Shown here in pieces: positions 53,654 to 62,332 of a stretch of DNA of 64,000 nucleotides. Below the pieces are notes generated by a model. That model ran no database searches. It was given only the letters and a program-made list of their open reading frames with translations, and was not told the origin of the DNA. The stretch comes from Numidum massiliense (GTDB lineage Bacteria; Bacillota; Bacilli; Thermoactinomycetales; Novibacillaceae), in assembly GCF_001375555.1 (NCBI RefSeq), contig NZ_CTDZ01000009.1:861758-925757 (forward strand), written 5' to 3'. How positions within the stretch are numbered: the stretch's first letter is position 1; every line of letters begins with the position of its first letter. The translations under genes were made by a program, and so were the position numbers.

Positions 53654-54022
53654 ATGGCGCACATTCAATTGAAACGCGTGTATACAGCAGCACAGAGAGA
53701 GGACGGCGTTCGCGTGTTAGTTGATCGCCTGTGGCCGCGCGGCGTGGTGAAGGGAGATGGGCGCGTCTCGTGCTGGTTAAAAGAAGTGGCGCCGACGCAC
53801 GAACTACGCCGTACCTTTCATCGCGATCACGACTTTGCCGCCTTTGCGCGCAACTACCGCACCGAGCTCTCCGAACGGGAAGAGGCAAAGGAGGCGCTCA
53901 GGCAGTTGTGCGCACTGGCAAAGACAGTTGAACGCGTTACACTCGTCTTTGCCAGTAAGGATGAGCAGCACAACAATGCCGTCGTTTTGCGGAATGTACT
54001 ATTCAAGACGTGTCACTTGTAA
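53654..54022 (+). CDS. DUF488 family protein (YeaO-like)
   Basis: A 122-residue protein with the DUF488 pattern: KRVYTAAQREDGVRVLVDRL, WPRGV, WLKEVAPTHELRR and VTLVFASKDEQHNNAVVL. Function is unknown; some relatives are near stress or metal genes. Its 3' end overlaps the end of the convergent lipoprotein gene by ten bases. The ribosome site before ATG 53654 is weak. Confidence 0.85.
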   Translation: MAHIQLKRVYTAAQREDGVRVLVDRLWPRGVVKGDGRVSCWLKEVAPTHELRRTFHRDHDFAAFARNYRTELSEREEAKEALRQLCALAKTVERVTLVFASKDEQHNNAVVLRNVLFKTCHL

Positions 54023-55083
54023 AAACCGTGGTAATGGGCGTGCAGCAGGTATTGCTCCTCTTTACCGGCTTTAAAATCACTCAAATGCTTAAACGTGAGC
54101 GATCCGGGGTTGGGGATCATTGCGACATAGAAGCGGTCGCTCCCTGATTGTTTAATCGTCTCGTGCGGAACGGGGATAAACAAGTCTTTGTCTTTCGGTT
54201 GCTGTAGAGTGAGGGAAGGCTGACCGTCTAAAGGAATCAAGTTACCGTTCCAATCGAACAGAATGACTTCTTGAACAAGTTGTTTCGGCGTTTGGTCAAT
54301 GGCAATGTAAGCCCCCTTGGCTAGGGAGCGTTCTGCCTCTAGTTCAACGAATGATTGATCGCTTATGAAAACGAATGGAAACCCTGGTTCCTCCGAGATG
54401 CTTTTGTGCGTTTGCACTGATGTCGTTTCGGTTAAAGCTGGTTTGGTGTCAATGCGGAATGGGTCTTCCATTGTCGTCAGTAAGCGGCGGCTTGCTGGAG
54501 AAATTGAATCTTTATAATGTTTGTCGATTAAGAAAACGACTAGTGACGATGTACCGTTAGCAACTTCCGGTTCGACAGTAAGCGGCAGTTTGAGCGACGC
54601 TTCACCCGGCATCTTAAAGTCTAAGTATGGTACTTGCTTCCCGGCGACAGTGAACGGAAGGAAGCGTTTGCCTTCGTATAGGAATAGGCGGAAGTGACGT
54701 TGTTTGACGTCTTTCAAGCTGTCTACGACGAACTCCAAGTTGAGCGTTTTATTGTTTGGATCGAGCTGGGCATACGGCACGGATTCACCTGCGATGACGA
54801 CTTCTTTTTGCTGCTTCTTATCTATGAGCAGTTCGTCAACTGTATCGGGCATAAAACCGATCTTCTCTTCTAAGTCTTCCTCGATAAGCAAATGCGTGTC
54901 TTTTTGAATGTAGCGCTGTATGTCGACGTGAGTAGAAGACGCTGTTTTTGATTGATTAGGCTTATCTTGCTGGGCAACTGGCGCCGTCCTGCCTTTATTG
55001 CTACTTTCCGTCGGTGTAGACGGGGAACAGCTTACTAATAGCAACGCGCTGAATATACTAATGAAGACTGTATGTAATCGCAT
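54013..55083 (-). CDS. Unrecognised lipoprotein
   Basis: A 356-residue lipoprotein: signal MRLHTVFISIFSALLLVSCS with the lipobox Cys at about residue 19, then a low-complexity linker. The rest is probably beta-rich, including DVKQRHFRLFLYEGKRFLPF and KDLFIPVPHETIK. No family is recognised. ATG 55083 lies seven bases after AGGTGG. It is monocistronic and convergent with DUF488. Confidence 0.7.
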   Translation of the reverse strand: MRLHTVFISIFSALLLVSCSPSTPTESSNKGRTAPVAQQDKPNQSKTASSTHVDIQRYIQKDTHLLIEEDLEEKIGFMPDTVDELLIDKKQQKEVVIAGESVPYAQLDPNNKTLNLEFVVDSLKDVKQRHFRLFLYEGKRFLPFTVAGKQVPYLDFKMPGEASLKLPLTVEPEVANGTSSLVVFLIDKHYKDSISPASRRLLTTMEDPFRIDTKPALTETTSVQTHKSISEEPGFPFVFISDQSFVELEAERSLAKGAYIAIDQTPKQLVQEVILFDWNGNLIPLDGQPSLTLQQPKDKDLFIPVPHETIKQSGSDRFYVAMIPNPGSLTFKHLSDFKAGKEEQYLLHAHYHGFYK

Positions 55084-55390
55084 CAAGTTACCACCTTTCG
55101 TTCACAGTCCCCCTCCGAATGAGAGGAGAGGGACTGTGTCAAATTAAAAACTGACGCAATTGTCTTGCCGACCCATTTCATTTTCATACCTTAGCAACTC
55201 CTTTACAAGTTATTTTATTGACAATATATGAATTCGCGACATTCTCGCATTAGCCTGCTATTTTCGTCAAATTTATGTGGCGCATTTGTGACAATTGGCT
55301 CTTATAATGCGAATCATCATACTAGGGAAGGCGGAAGAAGTGCTCAGTCTCGACCCGGATGAGGATATGTTCATGTTTGGGGATCTCATT
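55084..55390. other. Intergenic region
   Basis: AT-rich with TTGACA near 55219. A 28-codon frame (55307-55393) starting MRIIILGKAEEV has no ribosome site and ends in the neighbouring terminator, so is not called as a gene. Confidence 0.35.
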
Positions 55391-55449
55391 TAAAAATAAA
55401 AACTGGCCCTTCCACTTCTGCACTTCCGTTGCAGTAGGGCGGGCCAGTT
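55391..55449 (-). terminator. Terminator of the ftsW gene
   Basis: AACTGGCCC (55401-55409) and GGGCCAGTT (55441-55449) form a 9-bp stem. On the minus strand TTTATTTTTAAA follows. Confidence 0.75.
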
Positions 55450-55528
55450 ATTTGTGTCTCCCGGCTTATTCTCGTCTTCCACTAACTACGTAAAAGTACC
55501 AACGTCAGGTCAGTGAAAACATAAGCCG

Positions 55529-56692
55529 TCATTTCGTCACCGTCGGAATGACGGTCAGCCGCGGTTTTTCGGGCTGCTTATTTTTTGGCGCTCGTTTTTG
55601 CACTTGCTTCGTCGCGCGGTGGCGCGAAATGTTGAGCAAAATGCCGCCGATTGCCGCGTTAATGACGAGTGACGTCCCGCCGTAACTAATAAAAGGCAGC
55701 GTCACGCCGGTTACTGGAACGAGGGCGGTGGCGACGGCGATGTTAAGCACGACTTGCACGCCGACTAACGTCACTAAACCGACGGCGAGCAATAAGCCGA
55801 ACTGATCAGGTGCGCGCAAGGCGATCACGAAGCCGCGATAGAACAAGGCGAAGTAAAATAGAATGAGTAAACAGCTGCCAAAAAACCCTAGCTCTTCCGC
55901 AATGATCGAAAAAATAAAGTCGGTGTGCGCCTCTGGCAAGTAGAGCATTTTTTGGATGCTGTTGCCGAGTCCGACTCCGGTCCAGCCGCCGGGGGCAATC
56001 GCGTACAGCGACTGCACCGTTTGAAACCCTTGGTCACTCGACGTGGCAAACGGATCGAGAAACGTATGTAGGCGGGTCACCCGATACCCTTTCAATAATA
56101 AGAAGCCGATTAGGATCGGGACGGAAGCAGCGCCTAAAAAGAACAAGTGCTGTTTTTTCACTCCCGCACTAAAAACGATTGCGGTGCACGCGCAAAACAA
56201 AATAAGCGCCGAACTGAAGTGTGGCTCAAACACAATAAGTAAAAACAACAGACCGATCACGATGAGCGGTGGCAGCAGACCGCGCCAAAAATCTTGCAGC
56301 CGGTGTTGTTTTTTGGAAAAAATATGCGCGGCGTACATGACGGCTGTGACCCGTGCGATCTCCGAAGGTTGGAAAGAGAAACTGCCGAGGTAGATCCAAC
56401 GGCGCGCCCCATTTGTTGGGGGCATGAAAAAAACGGTGATCAACAAAATAACCGTCAGGAAAAACAACAGCCCGAGTAGTTTTCGATACGCTTTATAGTT
56501 AATGTTCATACAGACGACGAGTGCGATGACGGCTAACACTGCGTACGCGAGCTGACGTTTGAAATAGTAGTAGCTATCGCCCTTTTCCGATAGGCCGAAA
56601 TAAAAACTAGAACTAAAAACCATCACGAGGCCGAAGCCGATCAGTGAAAGTAGTATGAACATCAAAATAAAATCTGGTTTTCCGCGGCTCAT
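55529..56692 (-). CDS. ftsW: SEDS peptidoglycan polymerase, FtsW-like
   Basis: A 387-residue, ten-segment SEDS protein that polymerises lipid II together with a class B PBP. Marks are GFGLVMVFSSS in TM1, NGARRWIYLGSFSFQPSEIAR, LPEAHTDFIFSIIAEELGFFG, and LVPVTGVTLPFISYGGTSLV. These patterns fit FtsW/SpoVE better than RodA. ATG 56692 is six bases after GGAGAG; ATG 56698 abuts it. It is divergent from a RodA-type paralogue. Confidence 0.88.
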   Translation of the reverse strand: MSRGKPDFILMFILLSLIGFGLVMVFSSSFYFGLSEKGDSYYYFKRQLAYAVLAVIALVVCMNINYKAYRKLLGLLFFLTVILLITVFFMPPTNGARRWIYLGSFSFQPSEIARVTAVMYAAHIFSKKQHRLQDFWRGLLPPLIVIGLLFLLIVFEPHFSSALILFCACTAIVFSAGVKKQHLFFLGAASVPILIGFLLLKGYRVTRLHTFLDPFATSSDQGFQTVQSLYAIAPGGWTGVGLGNSIQKMLYLPEAHTDFIFSIIAEELGFFGSCLLILFYFALFYRGFVIALRAPDQFGLLLAVGLVTLVGVQVVLNIAVATALVPVTGVTLPFISYGGTSLVINAAIGGILLNISRHRATKQVQKRAPKNKQPEKPRLTVIPTVTK

Positions 56693-56787
56693 GCGCATCT
56701 CTCCAATTGTAGCCGTAGATTTTCCGTTTTATATCGAGTGATTATATGATAGCATGTTATAGCAGAGGAATCACGCGGAAGGGTGTC

Positions 56788-57939
56788 ATGATGAAAGAAA
56801 AACGTGAGCAACCGATGTTGCGCTACTTTGATTTCCCGCTAATTATTATTCTTTTAGGGCTAATGGCGGTAAGCATTTTAGCAATTTCGAGTGCGAAATT
56901 TAACGAGCCTTCGTTTGTACAAAAACAACTTATTTTTTACGGATTAGGCTTTGCCGCGATCATTGTCATACAGTTTTTTGACTACCGACATTTAAAACGG
57001 TTTTCTTTCTGGTTATATGGGATTGGCGTCGTTTTGCTCGTCCTCGTTAGAGTGATCGGAAGGGAGGAAAAAGGGGAGACCCGTTGGCTCGGTATCGGTG
57101 GCTTTCAGTTTCAACCGTCTGACCTAATGAAAATTTTCCTTATTATTGCACTAGCCAAAGTGATGGCCGACTTGAACGAAGCGCCGATCCGCAGTTGGAA
57201 ATCGCTAGGGAAAATTTTCGGCCTCTTTATCGTGCCATTCGCTTTTGTCGTGCAAGGCGATTTAGGGACGGCGATTATTATGATGGCAATCTTTGCCAGT
57301 ATGTTGCTCGTGGCTGGTTTAGATTGGCGCATATTAGTCACTTGCGTCTTAATCGTCGTGCTTGCGATCGGAAGCGTATTTTACGTGTACTTTAATCACA
57401 CAGATATGTTGGAAAAAGTACTAAAGCCACACCAGTTTCAGCGAATTCAAACGTTCGTCGAGCCGACAGCGGACATTTCCGCCAAGGGCTATCAAGTGTA
57501 TCAAGGAACAGTAGCGATCGGTTCCGGGGGGTTAATGGGTAAAGGGTTCCGTGAAGGCACGCAAGTTCAAGGTCGGTGGGTCCCAGAATCGCACAACGAC
57601 TTCGTCTTTACTGTGATTGGCGAAGAGTATGGCTTTATTGGCGTGAGTGTACTAATCTGTCTGTTTATTTTTCTCATTTACCGCATGGTGCTCATTGCGC
57701 TCAGCTCCAATGACTTTTTCGGGAGTTATATCGTTGCTGGAGTTATCGGGATGCTTGTGTTTCAAGTGTTTCAAAATATCGGGATGACGATCGGCTTAAT
57801 GCCTGTAACGGGCATCAACTTACCATTTATTAGTTATGGGGGAACTTCGTTGCTATCGGTTATGATCGCGGTCGGTCTCGTGATCAATGTCGGCATGCGG
57901 CGCAACAAACCGTTTTATTACGACGCGGTCGACAAATAG
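56788..57939 (+). CDS. rodA: SEDS peptidoglycan polymerase, RodA-like
   Basis: A 383-residue SEDS protein with GETRWLGIGGFQFQPSDLMK, VVQGDLGTAIIMMAIFASML, VPESHNDFVFTVIGEEYGFIG and LMPVTGINLPFISYGGTSLL. The KGYQVYQGTVAIGSGGLMGKG loop is typical of RodA, the elongation polymerase. ATG 56788 follows GGAAGGGTG. It lies head-to-head with ftsW, 95 bases apart, so both are driven from the same short region. Confidence 0.88.
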   Translation: MMKEKREQPMLRYFDFPLIIILLGLMAVSILAISSAKFNEPSFVQKQLIFYGLGFAAIIVIQFFDYRHLKRFSFWLYGIGVVLLVLVRVIGREEKGETRWLGIGGFQFQPSDLMKIFLIIALAKVMADLNEAPIRSWKSLGKIFGLFIVPFAFVVQGDLGTAIIMMAIFASMLLVAGLDWRILVTCVLIVVLAIGSVFYVYFNHTDMLEKVLKPHQFQRIQTFVEPTADISAKGYQVYQGTVAIGSGGLMGKGFREGTQVQGRWVPESHNDFVFTVIGEEYGFIGVSVLICLFIFLIYRMVLIALSSNDFFGSYIVAGVIGMLVFQVFQNIGMTIGLMPVTGINLPFISYGGTSLLSVMIAVGLVINVGMRRNKPFYYDAVDK

Positions 57940-57992
57940 CGACCGTATAATTGTCCGTTTGCTGCCGATGCTATGAGCAGGAGGTGATCTCG

Positions 57993-58214
57993 TTGCCCGA
58001 AGTGCGCTGCAGTGTCGCCAACTGCTTTTTTTGGAATGAAGGTAACCTTTGCGGGGCAGATGCGATCATGGTTGAAATCGACAAAAACGCCCAACAGACG
58101 TTTGACGAGGAAATTGGCGGGGAAATGATTAACACGTCTCGCGCCTACCCGAATGGCGCCAGTCGTTCCGAAGACACGTGTTGTCATACGTTTCGCCCCC
58201 GCCCAAAAGCTTAG
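57993..58214 (+). CDS. DUF1540 domain Cys-rich protein
   Basis: A 73-residue protein starting PEVRCSVANCFFWNEGNLCGA, with Cys at about residues 6, 11, 20, 62 and 63, as in DUF1540, a family of small putative zinc-binding proteins common in spore formers. TTG 57993 lies six bases after AGGAGGTGAT, an exceptionally strong site. It probably shares the rodA transcript. Confidence 0.85.
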   Translation: MPEVRCSVANCFFWNEGNLCGADAIMVEIDKNAQQTFDEEIGGEMINTSRAYPNGASRSEDTCCHTFRPRPKA

Positions 58215-58284
58215 ATCTACCGCAGATCTACCGCAATCATCCAGTCGGTGATTAGTGGCTCTATGTTTTGTTGACGAAGTTTTA

Positions 58285-58342
58285 GGGGTTGCACAAGGCG
58301 CTGCTTCCAGTCGGATGCGCACCAGGCAGCCCCCCTTTTTTT
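58285..58342 (+). terminator. Terminator after the DUF1540 gene
   Basis: GGGGTTGC pairs with GCAGCCCC across a long loop, followed by CCTTTTTTTT. Confidence 0.6.
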
Positions 58343-58395
58343 TGCGGAAAATGTGTACATTGTTTTTCATAAAAGCATACTAAGTTCACGTACGT

Positions 58396-58543
58396 TATGC
58401 TATAATATAATTAAAATAGTATTCGTTTCCGAAAAAGCGAATAGAGGATGCACATTCGTTAGAAAAGTCGCCAAATAAAACTTTAAAGCGGCGACATTCA
58501 CCCAAACTTGACGTTTGACGAATGAGGGAGGATGAATGCGTAA
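58396..58543 (+). promoter_or_regulatory. yugP promoter and structured leader
   Basis: TGCTATAAT (58398-58406) is an extended -10. The 130-base leader can form ATTCG/CGAAT and GTCGCC/GGCGAC stems before the GGGAGGA ribosome site. Confidence 0.45.
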
Positions 58544-59230
58544 ATGCCTTTGATGGGACTTATGATGGTGCTTTTGGTCGCCTGTATTGGGTTGACGTTT
58601 TACGCCCAGTTTAAGGTGAAAAGAAACTACAAAAAATGGTCTGAAGTGGCGGCTTCTTCCGGGTTGACCGGCGAACAAGTAGCGCGGCAAATTTTAGATC
58701 AAAATGGGCTGTACGACGTGCCAGTCGAACCGGTGAAAGGCACGTTATCGGACCACTACGATCCGCTCAACCGTGCCGTTCGGTTGTCCGAAGATAACTT
58801 TTACGGCCATTCGATCGCGGCGATCTCTGTCGCTGCACACGAAGTTGGACACGCCATTCAGCATAAAGAAGATTACAGCATGCTCGTTTTGCGACATCGC
58901 ATGTTCCCGCTCGTGAACTTCACGTCGGGAATTGCCCCGTACTTAATTCTTGCTGGATTTATTTTCAGCTACTTTAAGTTAGCGACCGTCGGCGTGGTAT
59001 TTTTCTCCTTTGCCGTTGCCTTCCAATTGGTGACTCTGCCGGTAGAATTTAACGCCAGCAGTCGGGCAAAAACGATCATGGTAAAGAACGGTTTTATTCG
59101 CAATAACGAGGAGTACGGTGTCAATAAGGTGTTAGGTGCAGCCGCTTTTACGTACGTCGCTGCGGCATTACTCGCCGTTGTCGAATTGCTGCGCTTTATC
59201 CTCATGCTCGTGCTCTCGAGTGACGATTGA
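58544..59230 (+). CDS. YugP-type membrane zinc metallopeptidase
   Basis: A 228-residue protein. An N-terminal membrane helix is followed by a cytosolic or lumenal part with the zinc site SVAAHEVGHAIQH (HExxH). Two or three C-terminal membrane segments close it, with the third ligand region PVEFNASSRA. This is the Zn_protease_2/YugP family, whose substrate is unknown. ATG follows GGGAGGATGAATGCGTAA at moderate distance. It is monocistronic, with a strong terminator. Confidence 0.92.
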   Translation: MPLMGLMMVLLVACIGLTFYAQFKVKRNYKKWSEVAASSGLTGEQVARQILDQNGLYDVPVEPVKGTLSDHYDPLNRAVRLSEDNFYGHSIAAISVAAHEVGHAIQHKEDYSMLVLRHRMFPLVNFTSGIAPYLILAGFIFSYFKLATVGVVFFSFAVAFQLVTLPVEFNASSRAKTIMVKNGFIRNNEEYGVNKVLGAAAFTYVAAALLAVVELLRFILMLVLSSDD

Positions 59231-59244
59231 TTCGCTCACGCTTT

Positions 59245-59277
59245 AACCCCCCTTAGCTCAGCTGAGGGGGGTTTTTT
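59245..59277 (+). terminator. Terminator of yugP
   Basis: AACCCCCC (59245-59252) pairs with GGGGGGTT, followed by six T. Confidence 0.9.
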
Positions 59278-59338
59278 GTATAATTCCTCCGCATTCGCTC
59301 ACACTAACAGCGACATTCACTAAAGGAGGAATGCACCT

Positions 59339-59896
59339 ATGAATAGCAGGAAATATGTGTGGCTCTGTTTCGCACTCGCAATTGTCTTTGTCGCTACCAC
59401 GGTTGCTGGGTGTGGGATGACCAATCGACCGAATCGCTCCGTAACCCCGGCGCCAGCGCCGACGCGGACGCCTGATGGCAATTTAGGCGTCAGCGATTAC
59501 CGGGCGAATGACAACCGCAATCTTAACCGCAATTTCGGTATGAACCGTGCCCGTCCGAGCAACACGATGCGCTTGGCTGACGATGTCGCTGACAAAGTGG
59601 CAGACATGCGTGAAGTGAAGTCGGCGACGGTCATGTTGATGGGTAACACCGCATATGTCGCTGTCGATATGCCGGCTCGAGAGCAAGGGCGCTTGACGAA
59701 CCGGTTGAAAGACCGCATCGGCGACGTCGTACGCCGTGCAGACAGCCGCATTGACAACGTCTACGTGTCTGCGGACGCAGATTTCTTCCAGCGCATGGGC
59801 GGTTATGCGCGCGACATTCGCGGTGGCAAACCGATCCGCGGTATGGTGAACGAAATCACGGAGACGTTTCGTCGCACCTTTCCAACCGCGCATTAA
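59339..59896 (+). CDS. YhcN/YlaJ family sporulation lipoprotein
   Basis: A 185-residue lipoprotein: signal VWLCFALAIVFVATTVAGCG with lipobox VAGC (Cys about 25), a Pro/Arg/Asn-rich linker, then the YhcN/YlaJ domain (LADDVADKVADMREVKSATVML, given in part; GNTAYVAVDM, RIGDVVRRADSRIDNVYVSAD). Relatives are in the spore inner membrane and help germination. AAAGGAGGA lies upstream. Its presence supports an endospore former. Confidence 0.9.
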   Translation: MNSRKYVWLCFALAIVFVATTVAGCGMTNRPNRSVTPAPAPTRTPDGNLGVSDYRANDNRNLNRNFGMNRARPSNTMRLADDVADKVADMREVKSATVMLMGNTAYVAVDMPAREQGRLTNRLKDRIGDVVRRADSRIDNVYVSADADFFQRMGGYARDIRGGKPIRGMVNEITETFRRTFPTAH

Positions 59897-59928
59897 CACA
59901 TCCCACACTAAACATAGTCACCATTTCG

Positions 59929-59958
59929 GGGGTTCACAAAAAGCCCCCTTTTTTTGTG
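59929..59958 (+). terminator. Terminator of the YhcN-type gene
   Basis: GGGGG and CCCCC around an A-rich loop, followed by seven T. Confidence 0.75.
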
Positions 59959-60041
59959 CTTTAAATGGACAAATATGTGAACTTATACGATATAATTAAA
60001 TAAGGAAAAGACAGTTCCGTTTACGTTAAGGGGGGTACTGG

Positions 60042-60305
60042 ATGAAACGGTTAACGCCAATCGATATATTCAATAAAGACTTTAAATATGCGCTTCGTGG
60101 CTACGAGGTCGACGAAGTGAACGAGTTTTTGGACTTAGTCATTAAAAATTTCGAGGCGCTCATCGAAGAGAACCGGCAGTTAAAAGAACAGTTGAAGACG
60201 GTTCAGGAAGCAGCTGTTTCCGATACTGGTGACGATGCAGTACTGAAGGACATCATGCGTCGCATCGAGCGGCTAGAAGAGCGCGTATACCGTAACCATT
60301 CGTAA
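60042..60305 (+). CDS. DivIVA-domain protein (GpsB-like size)
   Basis: An 87-residue protein. The N-terminal DivIVA motif reads LTPIDIFNKDFKYALRGYEV, then DEVNEFLDLVIKNFEAL. A coiled coil (EENRQLKEQLKTVQEA) and a short C-terminal helix (MRRIERLEERVYRN) follow. The size fits GpsB, which coordinates peptidoglycan synthases at the division site, though other short DivIVA paralogues exist. GGGGGG upstream serves as ribosome site; TATAAT lies near 59990. Confidence 0.82.
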   Translation: MKRLTPIDIFNKDFKYALRGYEVDEVNEFLDLVIKNFEALIEENRQLKEQLKTVQEAAVSDTGDDAVLKDIMRRIERLEERVYRNHS

Positions 60306-60353
60306 AAGTGGACCTACAATGTAACGATACAGGATGGGAGAGTTGGCTTTTTT

Positions 60354-60728
60354 ATGTCGGCTTTTAAACGTTTTTTTAGTGGGGTAACCGACACCGGGGA
60401 TAAAGTGAGGGACAAACGATTCCGCACGCGTTATTATCGAGCAGAGCGCAAAAAGGTGTGCAGCGAACTGGCTAAATTTTTTCAGCGAGAAAAAGATATA
60501 GAGCTCGTTCACGAAAGTTTAGAACGCGGTGAGATCATGATCGAGTATCGCAACGGGATCGGCATGACTCACGATCTCGTCGTCACGGTCTTACCGGTTA
60601 CGCCTGTACAGGCTTCGGTCGATATGCACGCAGCTGTACGCAGCCGCTTCTTCGATTTTGGCACGAACGGCAAAATGATTACGCGTATTTATCGTTTTTT
60701 GGATAAACAGTTTACGACTGTGGAATGA
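60354..60728 (+). CDS. Hypothetical cytosolic protein
   Basis: A 124-residue basic protein without membrane segments: RTRYYRAERKKVCSELAKFF, then GEIMIEYRNGIGMTHDLVVTV and FFDFGTNGKMITRIYRFL. No family is recognised, but the lack of low complexity and good codon use point to a real gene. It lies 48 bases after the DivIVA-like gene, so probably is in its transcript. Both the DivIVA-like protein and this may serve the cell envelope, but that is guesswork. Confidence 0.65.
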   Translation: MSAFKRFFSGVTDTGDKVRDKRFRTRYYRAERKKVCSELAKFFQREKDIELVHESLERGEIMIEYRNGIGMTHDLVVTVLPVTPVQASVDMHAAVRSRFFDFGTNGKMITRIYRFLDKQFTTVE

Positions 60729-60741
60729 AAAGACAGTGGAG

Positions 60742-60800
60742 GGAAGGACTTCCGCTAACGAACGGAATGGCCCGGGTGAGCGGAAAGTCCTTCTTTGTTA
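60742..60800 (+). terminator. Bidirectional terminator
   Basis: AAGGACTTCCGCT pairs with AGCGGAAAGTCCTT with one bulge, then CTTTGTTATTTT. It lies between the hypothetical gene and the convergent VTT-domain gene. Confidence 0.7.
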
Positions 60801-61394
60801 TTTTGTACGCGAGAGAGAACGCGCTTTGTACACGCGGTAACCGACATACGCAAGGATGATCGCTACGACGAGCGCGATCGAGACGACGCCGAGATACTCG
60901 TCGATCAGTTTCACGGCGTACTGGCCAAAGGCGAGGATGGCTACTGCCTCTAACATAAAGCGCGCACCGCGGCCGAGCAAGGACCACCAAATGAGGTCGT
61001 TTAGTTTCACTTTCGACATTCCGGAAGCGATTGTAAACACTTTGTACGGAATAGGCGTAAAGCCGGCAATGGCTAACGCGGCACCGCCGTATTTCTGAAA
61101 GTACTGCTCCACTTTTTCGATTTTATCGGCGGAAAAAAATTTATTCATTAACGGGCGTCCCGCTCTTTTACCGATCCACCATCCGAATACTGCGCCTAAT
61201 ACGGAAGAGGCGGTCGTTAAGACGCCGTACCAGAGCGCCAACTCCCGATTGGCCAACGCAAGTGGAATGAGTAGCACATCCGGTATGACCGGGAAAAAGG
61301 AACTTTCGATAAAGGAGACGATGATTAGTCCCCAGACCCCGTACTGTAGAAAAAAATCTGCTAACGCCGCAATCATTTCGCGAATGAGATCCAT
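60798..61394 (-). CDS. VTT-domain (DedA/YqaA-like) membrane protein
   Basis: A 198-residue protein with four to five membrane segments: FIESSFFPVIPDVLLIPLAL, SVLGAVFGWWIGKRAGRP, YFQKYGGAALAIAGFTPIPYKVF, and a C-terminal VSIALVVAIILAYVGY. These re-entrant patterns (P-V-I-P-D, GxxxG and FTPIPYK) mark the VTT/SNARE-associated family. Members flip lipids or act on membrane potential. Substrate unknown. ATG 61394 has only a distant GGGGA. Confidence 0.85.
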   Translation of the reverse strand: MDLIREMIAALADFFLQYGVWGLIIVSFIESSFFPVIPDVLLIPLALANRELALWYGVLTTASSVLGAVFGWWIGKRAGRPLMNKFFSADKIEKVEQYFQKYGGAALAIAGFTPIPYKVFTIASGMSKVKLNDLIWWSLLGRGARFMLEAVAILAFGQYAVKLIDEYLGVVSIALVVAIILAYVGYRVYKARSLSRTK

Positions 61395-61632
61395 ATTGTG
61401 TGTGTTCCCCTTACTGTTTATTGTGAGCTTATCGCTGGAATAATGTCCTAATCATCTTATCACGATGTGAACGACATCGCCATGATTTTTCCATTTAGAT
61501 CATCTCAAATGGCTTAGATCATACATATGCGTAAACAGGATATACTCATGCATGAGGTGGTCAAAACTGCCAATATAGATCTTACCCGAGAGACCATACT
61601 AACGGTACACCTTTGTAAAGGAGGGTTGCCGT

Positions 61633-62271
61633 GTGGCGGAAGACGAACGGCGCGATCTCGGAAACGATCGAGGGCAAGGGAGTGGACGAAAAGTCGTCCC
61701 GTATACGCAAAGGACCGGCCTGACAAATAAACGAACGGCCGCTGATGTGACGGAAAAACGCATGGCCACTGAATGGGGGCCGGCAAATGCCAAGATCGAC
61801 GACCCGATTGAAGGAGGCGATGACGCGCCTCTTCGTAACCTCGATGCGAACGATATTTGGGCGAGTGCGAATGACGTCCGCGGATACGGGACGCCGGCTA
61901 CTCGTGATGAAAACGACCGAAGCGATGACAACAATCGCCACCCTTTAGACGATGTCGGTCTAAGTAAAGACGATTTTAGGTCACTTGTGAGCGATGTCGA
62001 CGATGTTGAAACTGCACAAGAGTTAACGGCGAACGATGCACCCGTCGACGGGACAGAGGAAAAAACAGGCGGGAACGGCCTAGGCGTAACTGGGCTTATC
62101 CTTTCGCTCGTTAGCATCTTTATCTATCCCATCATTTTTGCTCCGGCAGGGATGATTGTCGGTTATTTCGCGTTCCGCTCGGGCGCGCGAACGAGTGGCA
62201 TGTGGGCGATCGCCATCAGCGCGCTCGCACTGCTAATGGCCGTCTGGATCTTACCCGCATTTTACCGCTAA
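61633..62271 (+). CDS. DUF4190-like membrane protein with long acidic N-terminal region
   Basis: A 212-residue protein. Residues 1-145 are hydrophilic, disordered and acidic (DDVGLSKDDFRSLVSDVDD). Residues 150-210 hold two membrane segments with Gly-rich turns (GNGLGVTGLILSLVSIFI, APAGMIVGYFAFRSG, MWAIAISALALLMAV), as in DUF4190 proteins. Function unknown. GTG 61633 follows AGGAGGG at five bases. Confidence 0.7.
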   Translation: MAEDERRDLGNDRGQGSGRKVVPYTQRTGLTNKRTAADVTEKRMATEWGPANAKIDDPIEGGDDAPLRNLDANDIWASANDVRGYGTPATRDENDRSDDNNRHPLDDVGLSKDDFRSLVSDVDDVETAQELTANDAPVDGTEEKTGGNGLGVTGLILSLVSIFIYPIIFAPAGMIVGYFAFRSGARTSGMWAIAISALALLMAVWILPAFYR

Positions 62272-62306
62272 CGACTGTTATTGTTTTGAATCGCAATCAG
62301 GAAATA

Positions 62307-62332
62307 GGAGATCCCGCGCGGGGTCTCCTTTG
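62307..62332 (-). terminator. Hairpin between the DUF4190-like gene and selB
   Basis: GGAGATCCC and GGGGTCTCC around GCGC. CTTTG follows on the plus strand and CTATTTCC on the minus strand, so it could serve both convergent genes. Confidence 0.65.

Noticed and set aside
55307-55393. 28-codon frame starting MRIIILGKAEEV
   Set aside because: Its ATG lies inside a TATAAT-like run without a ribosome site, and the frame ends inside the ftsW terminator.
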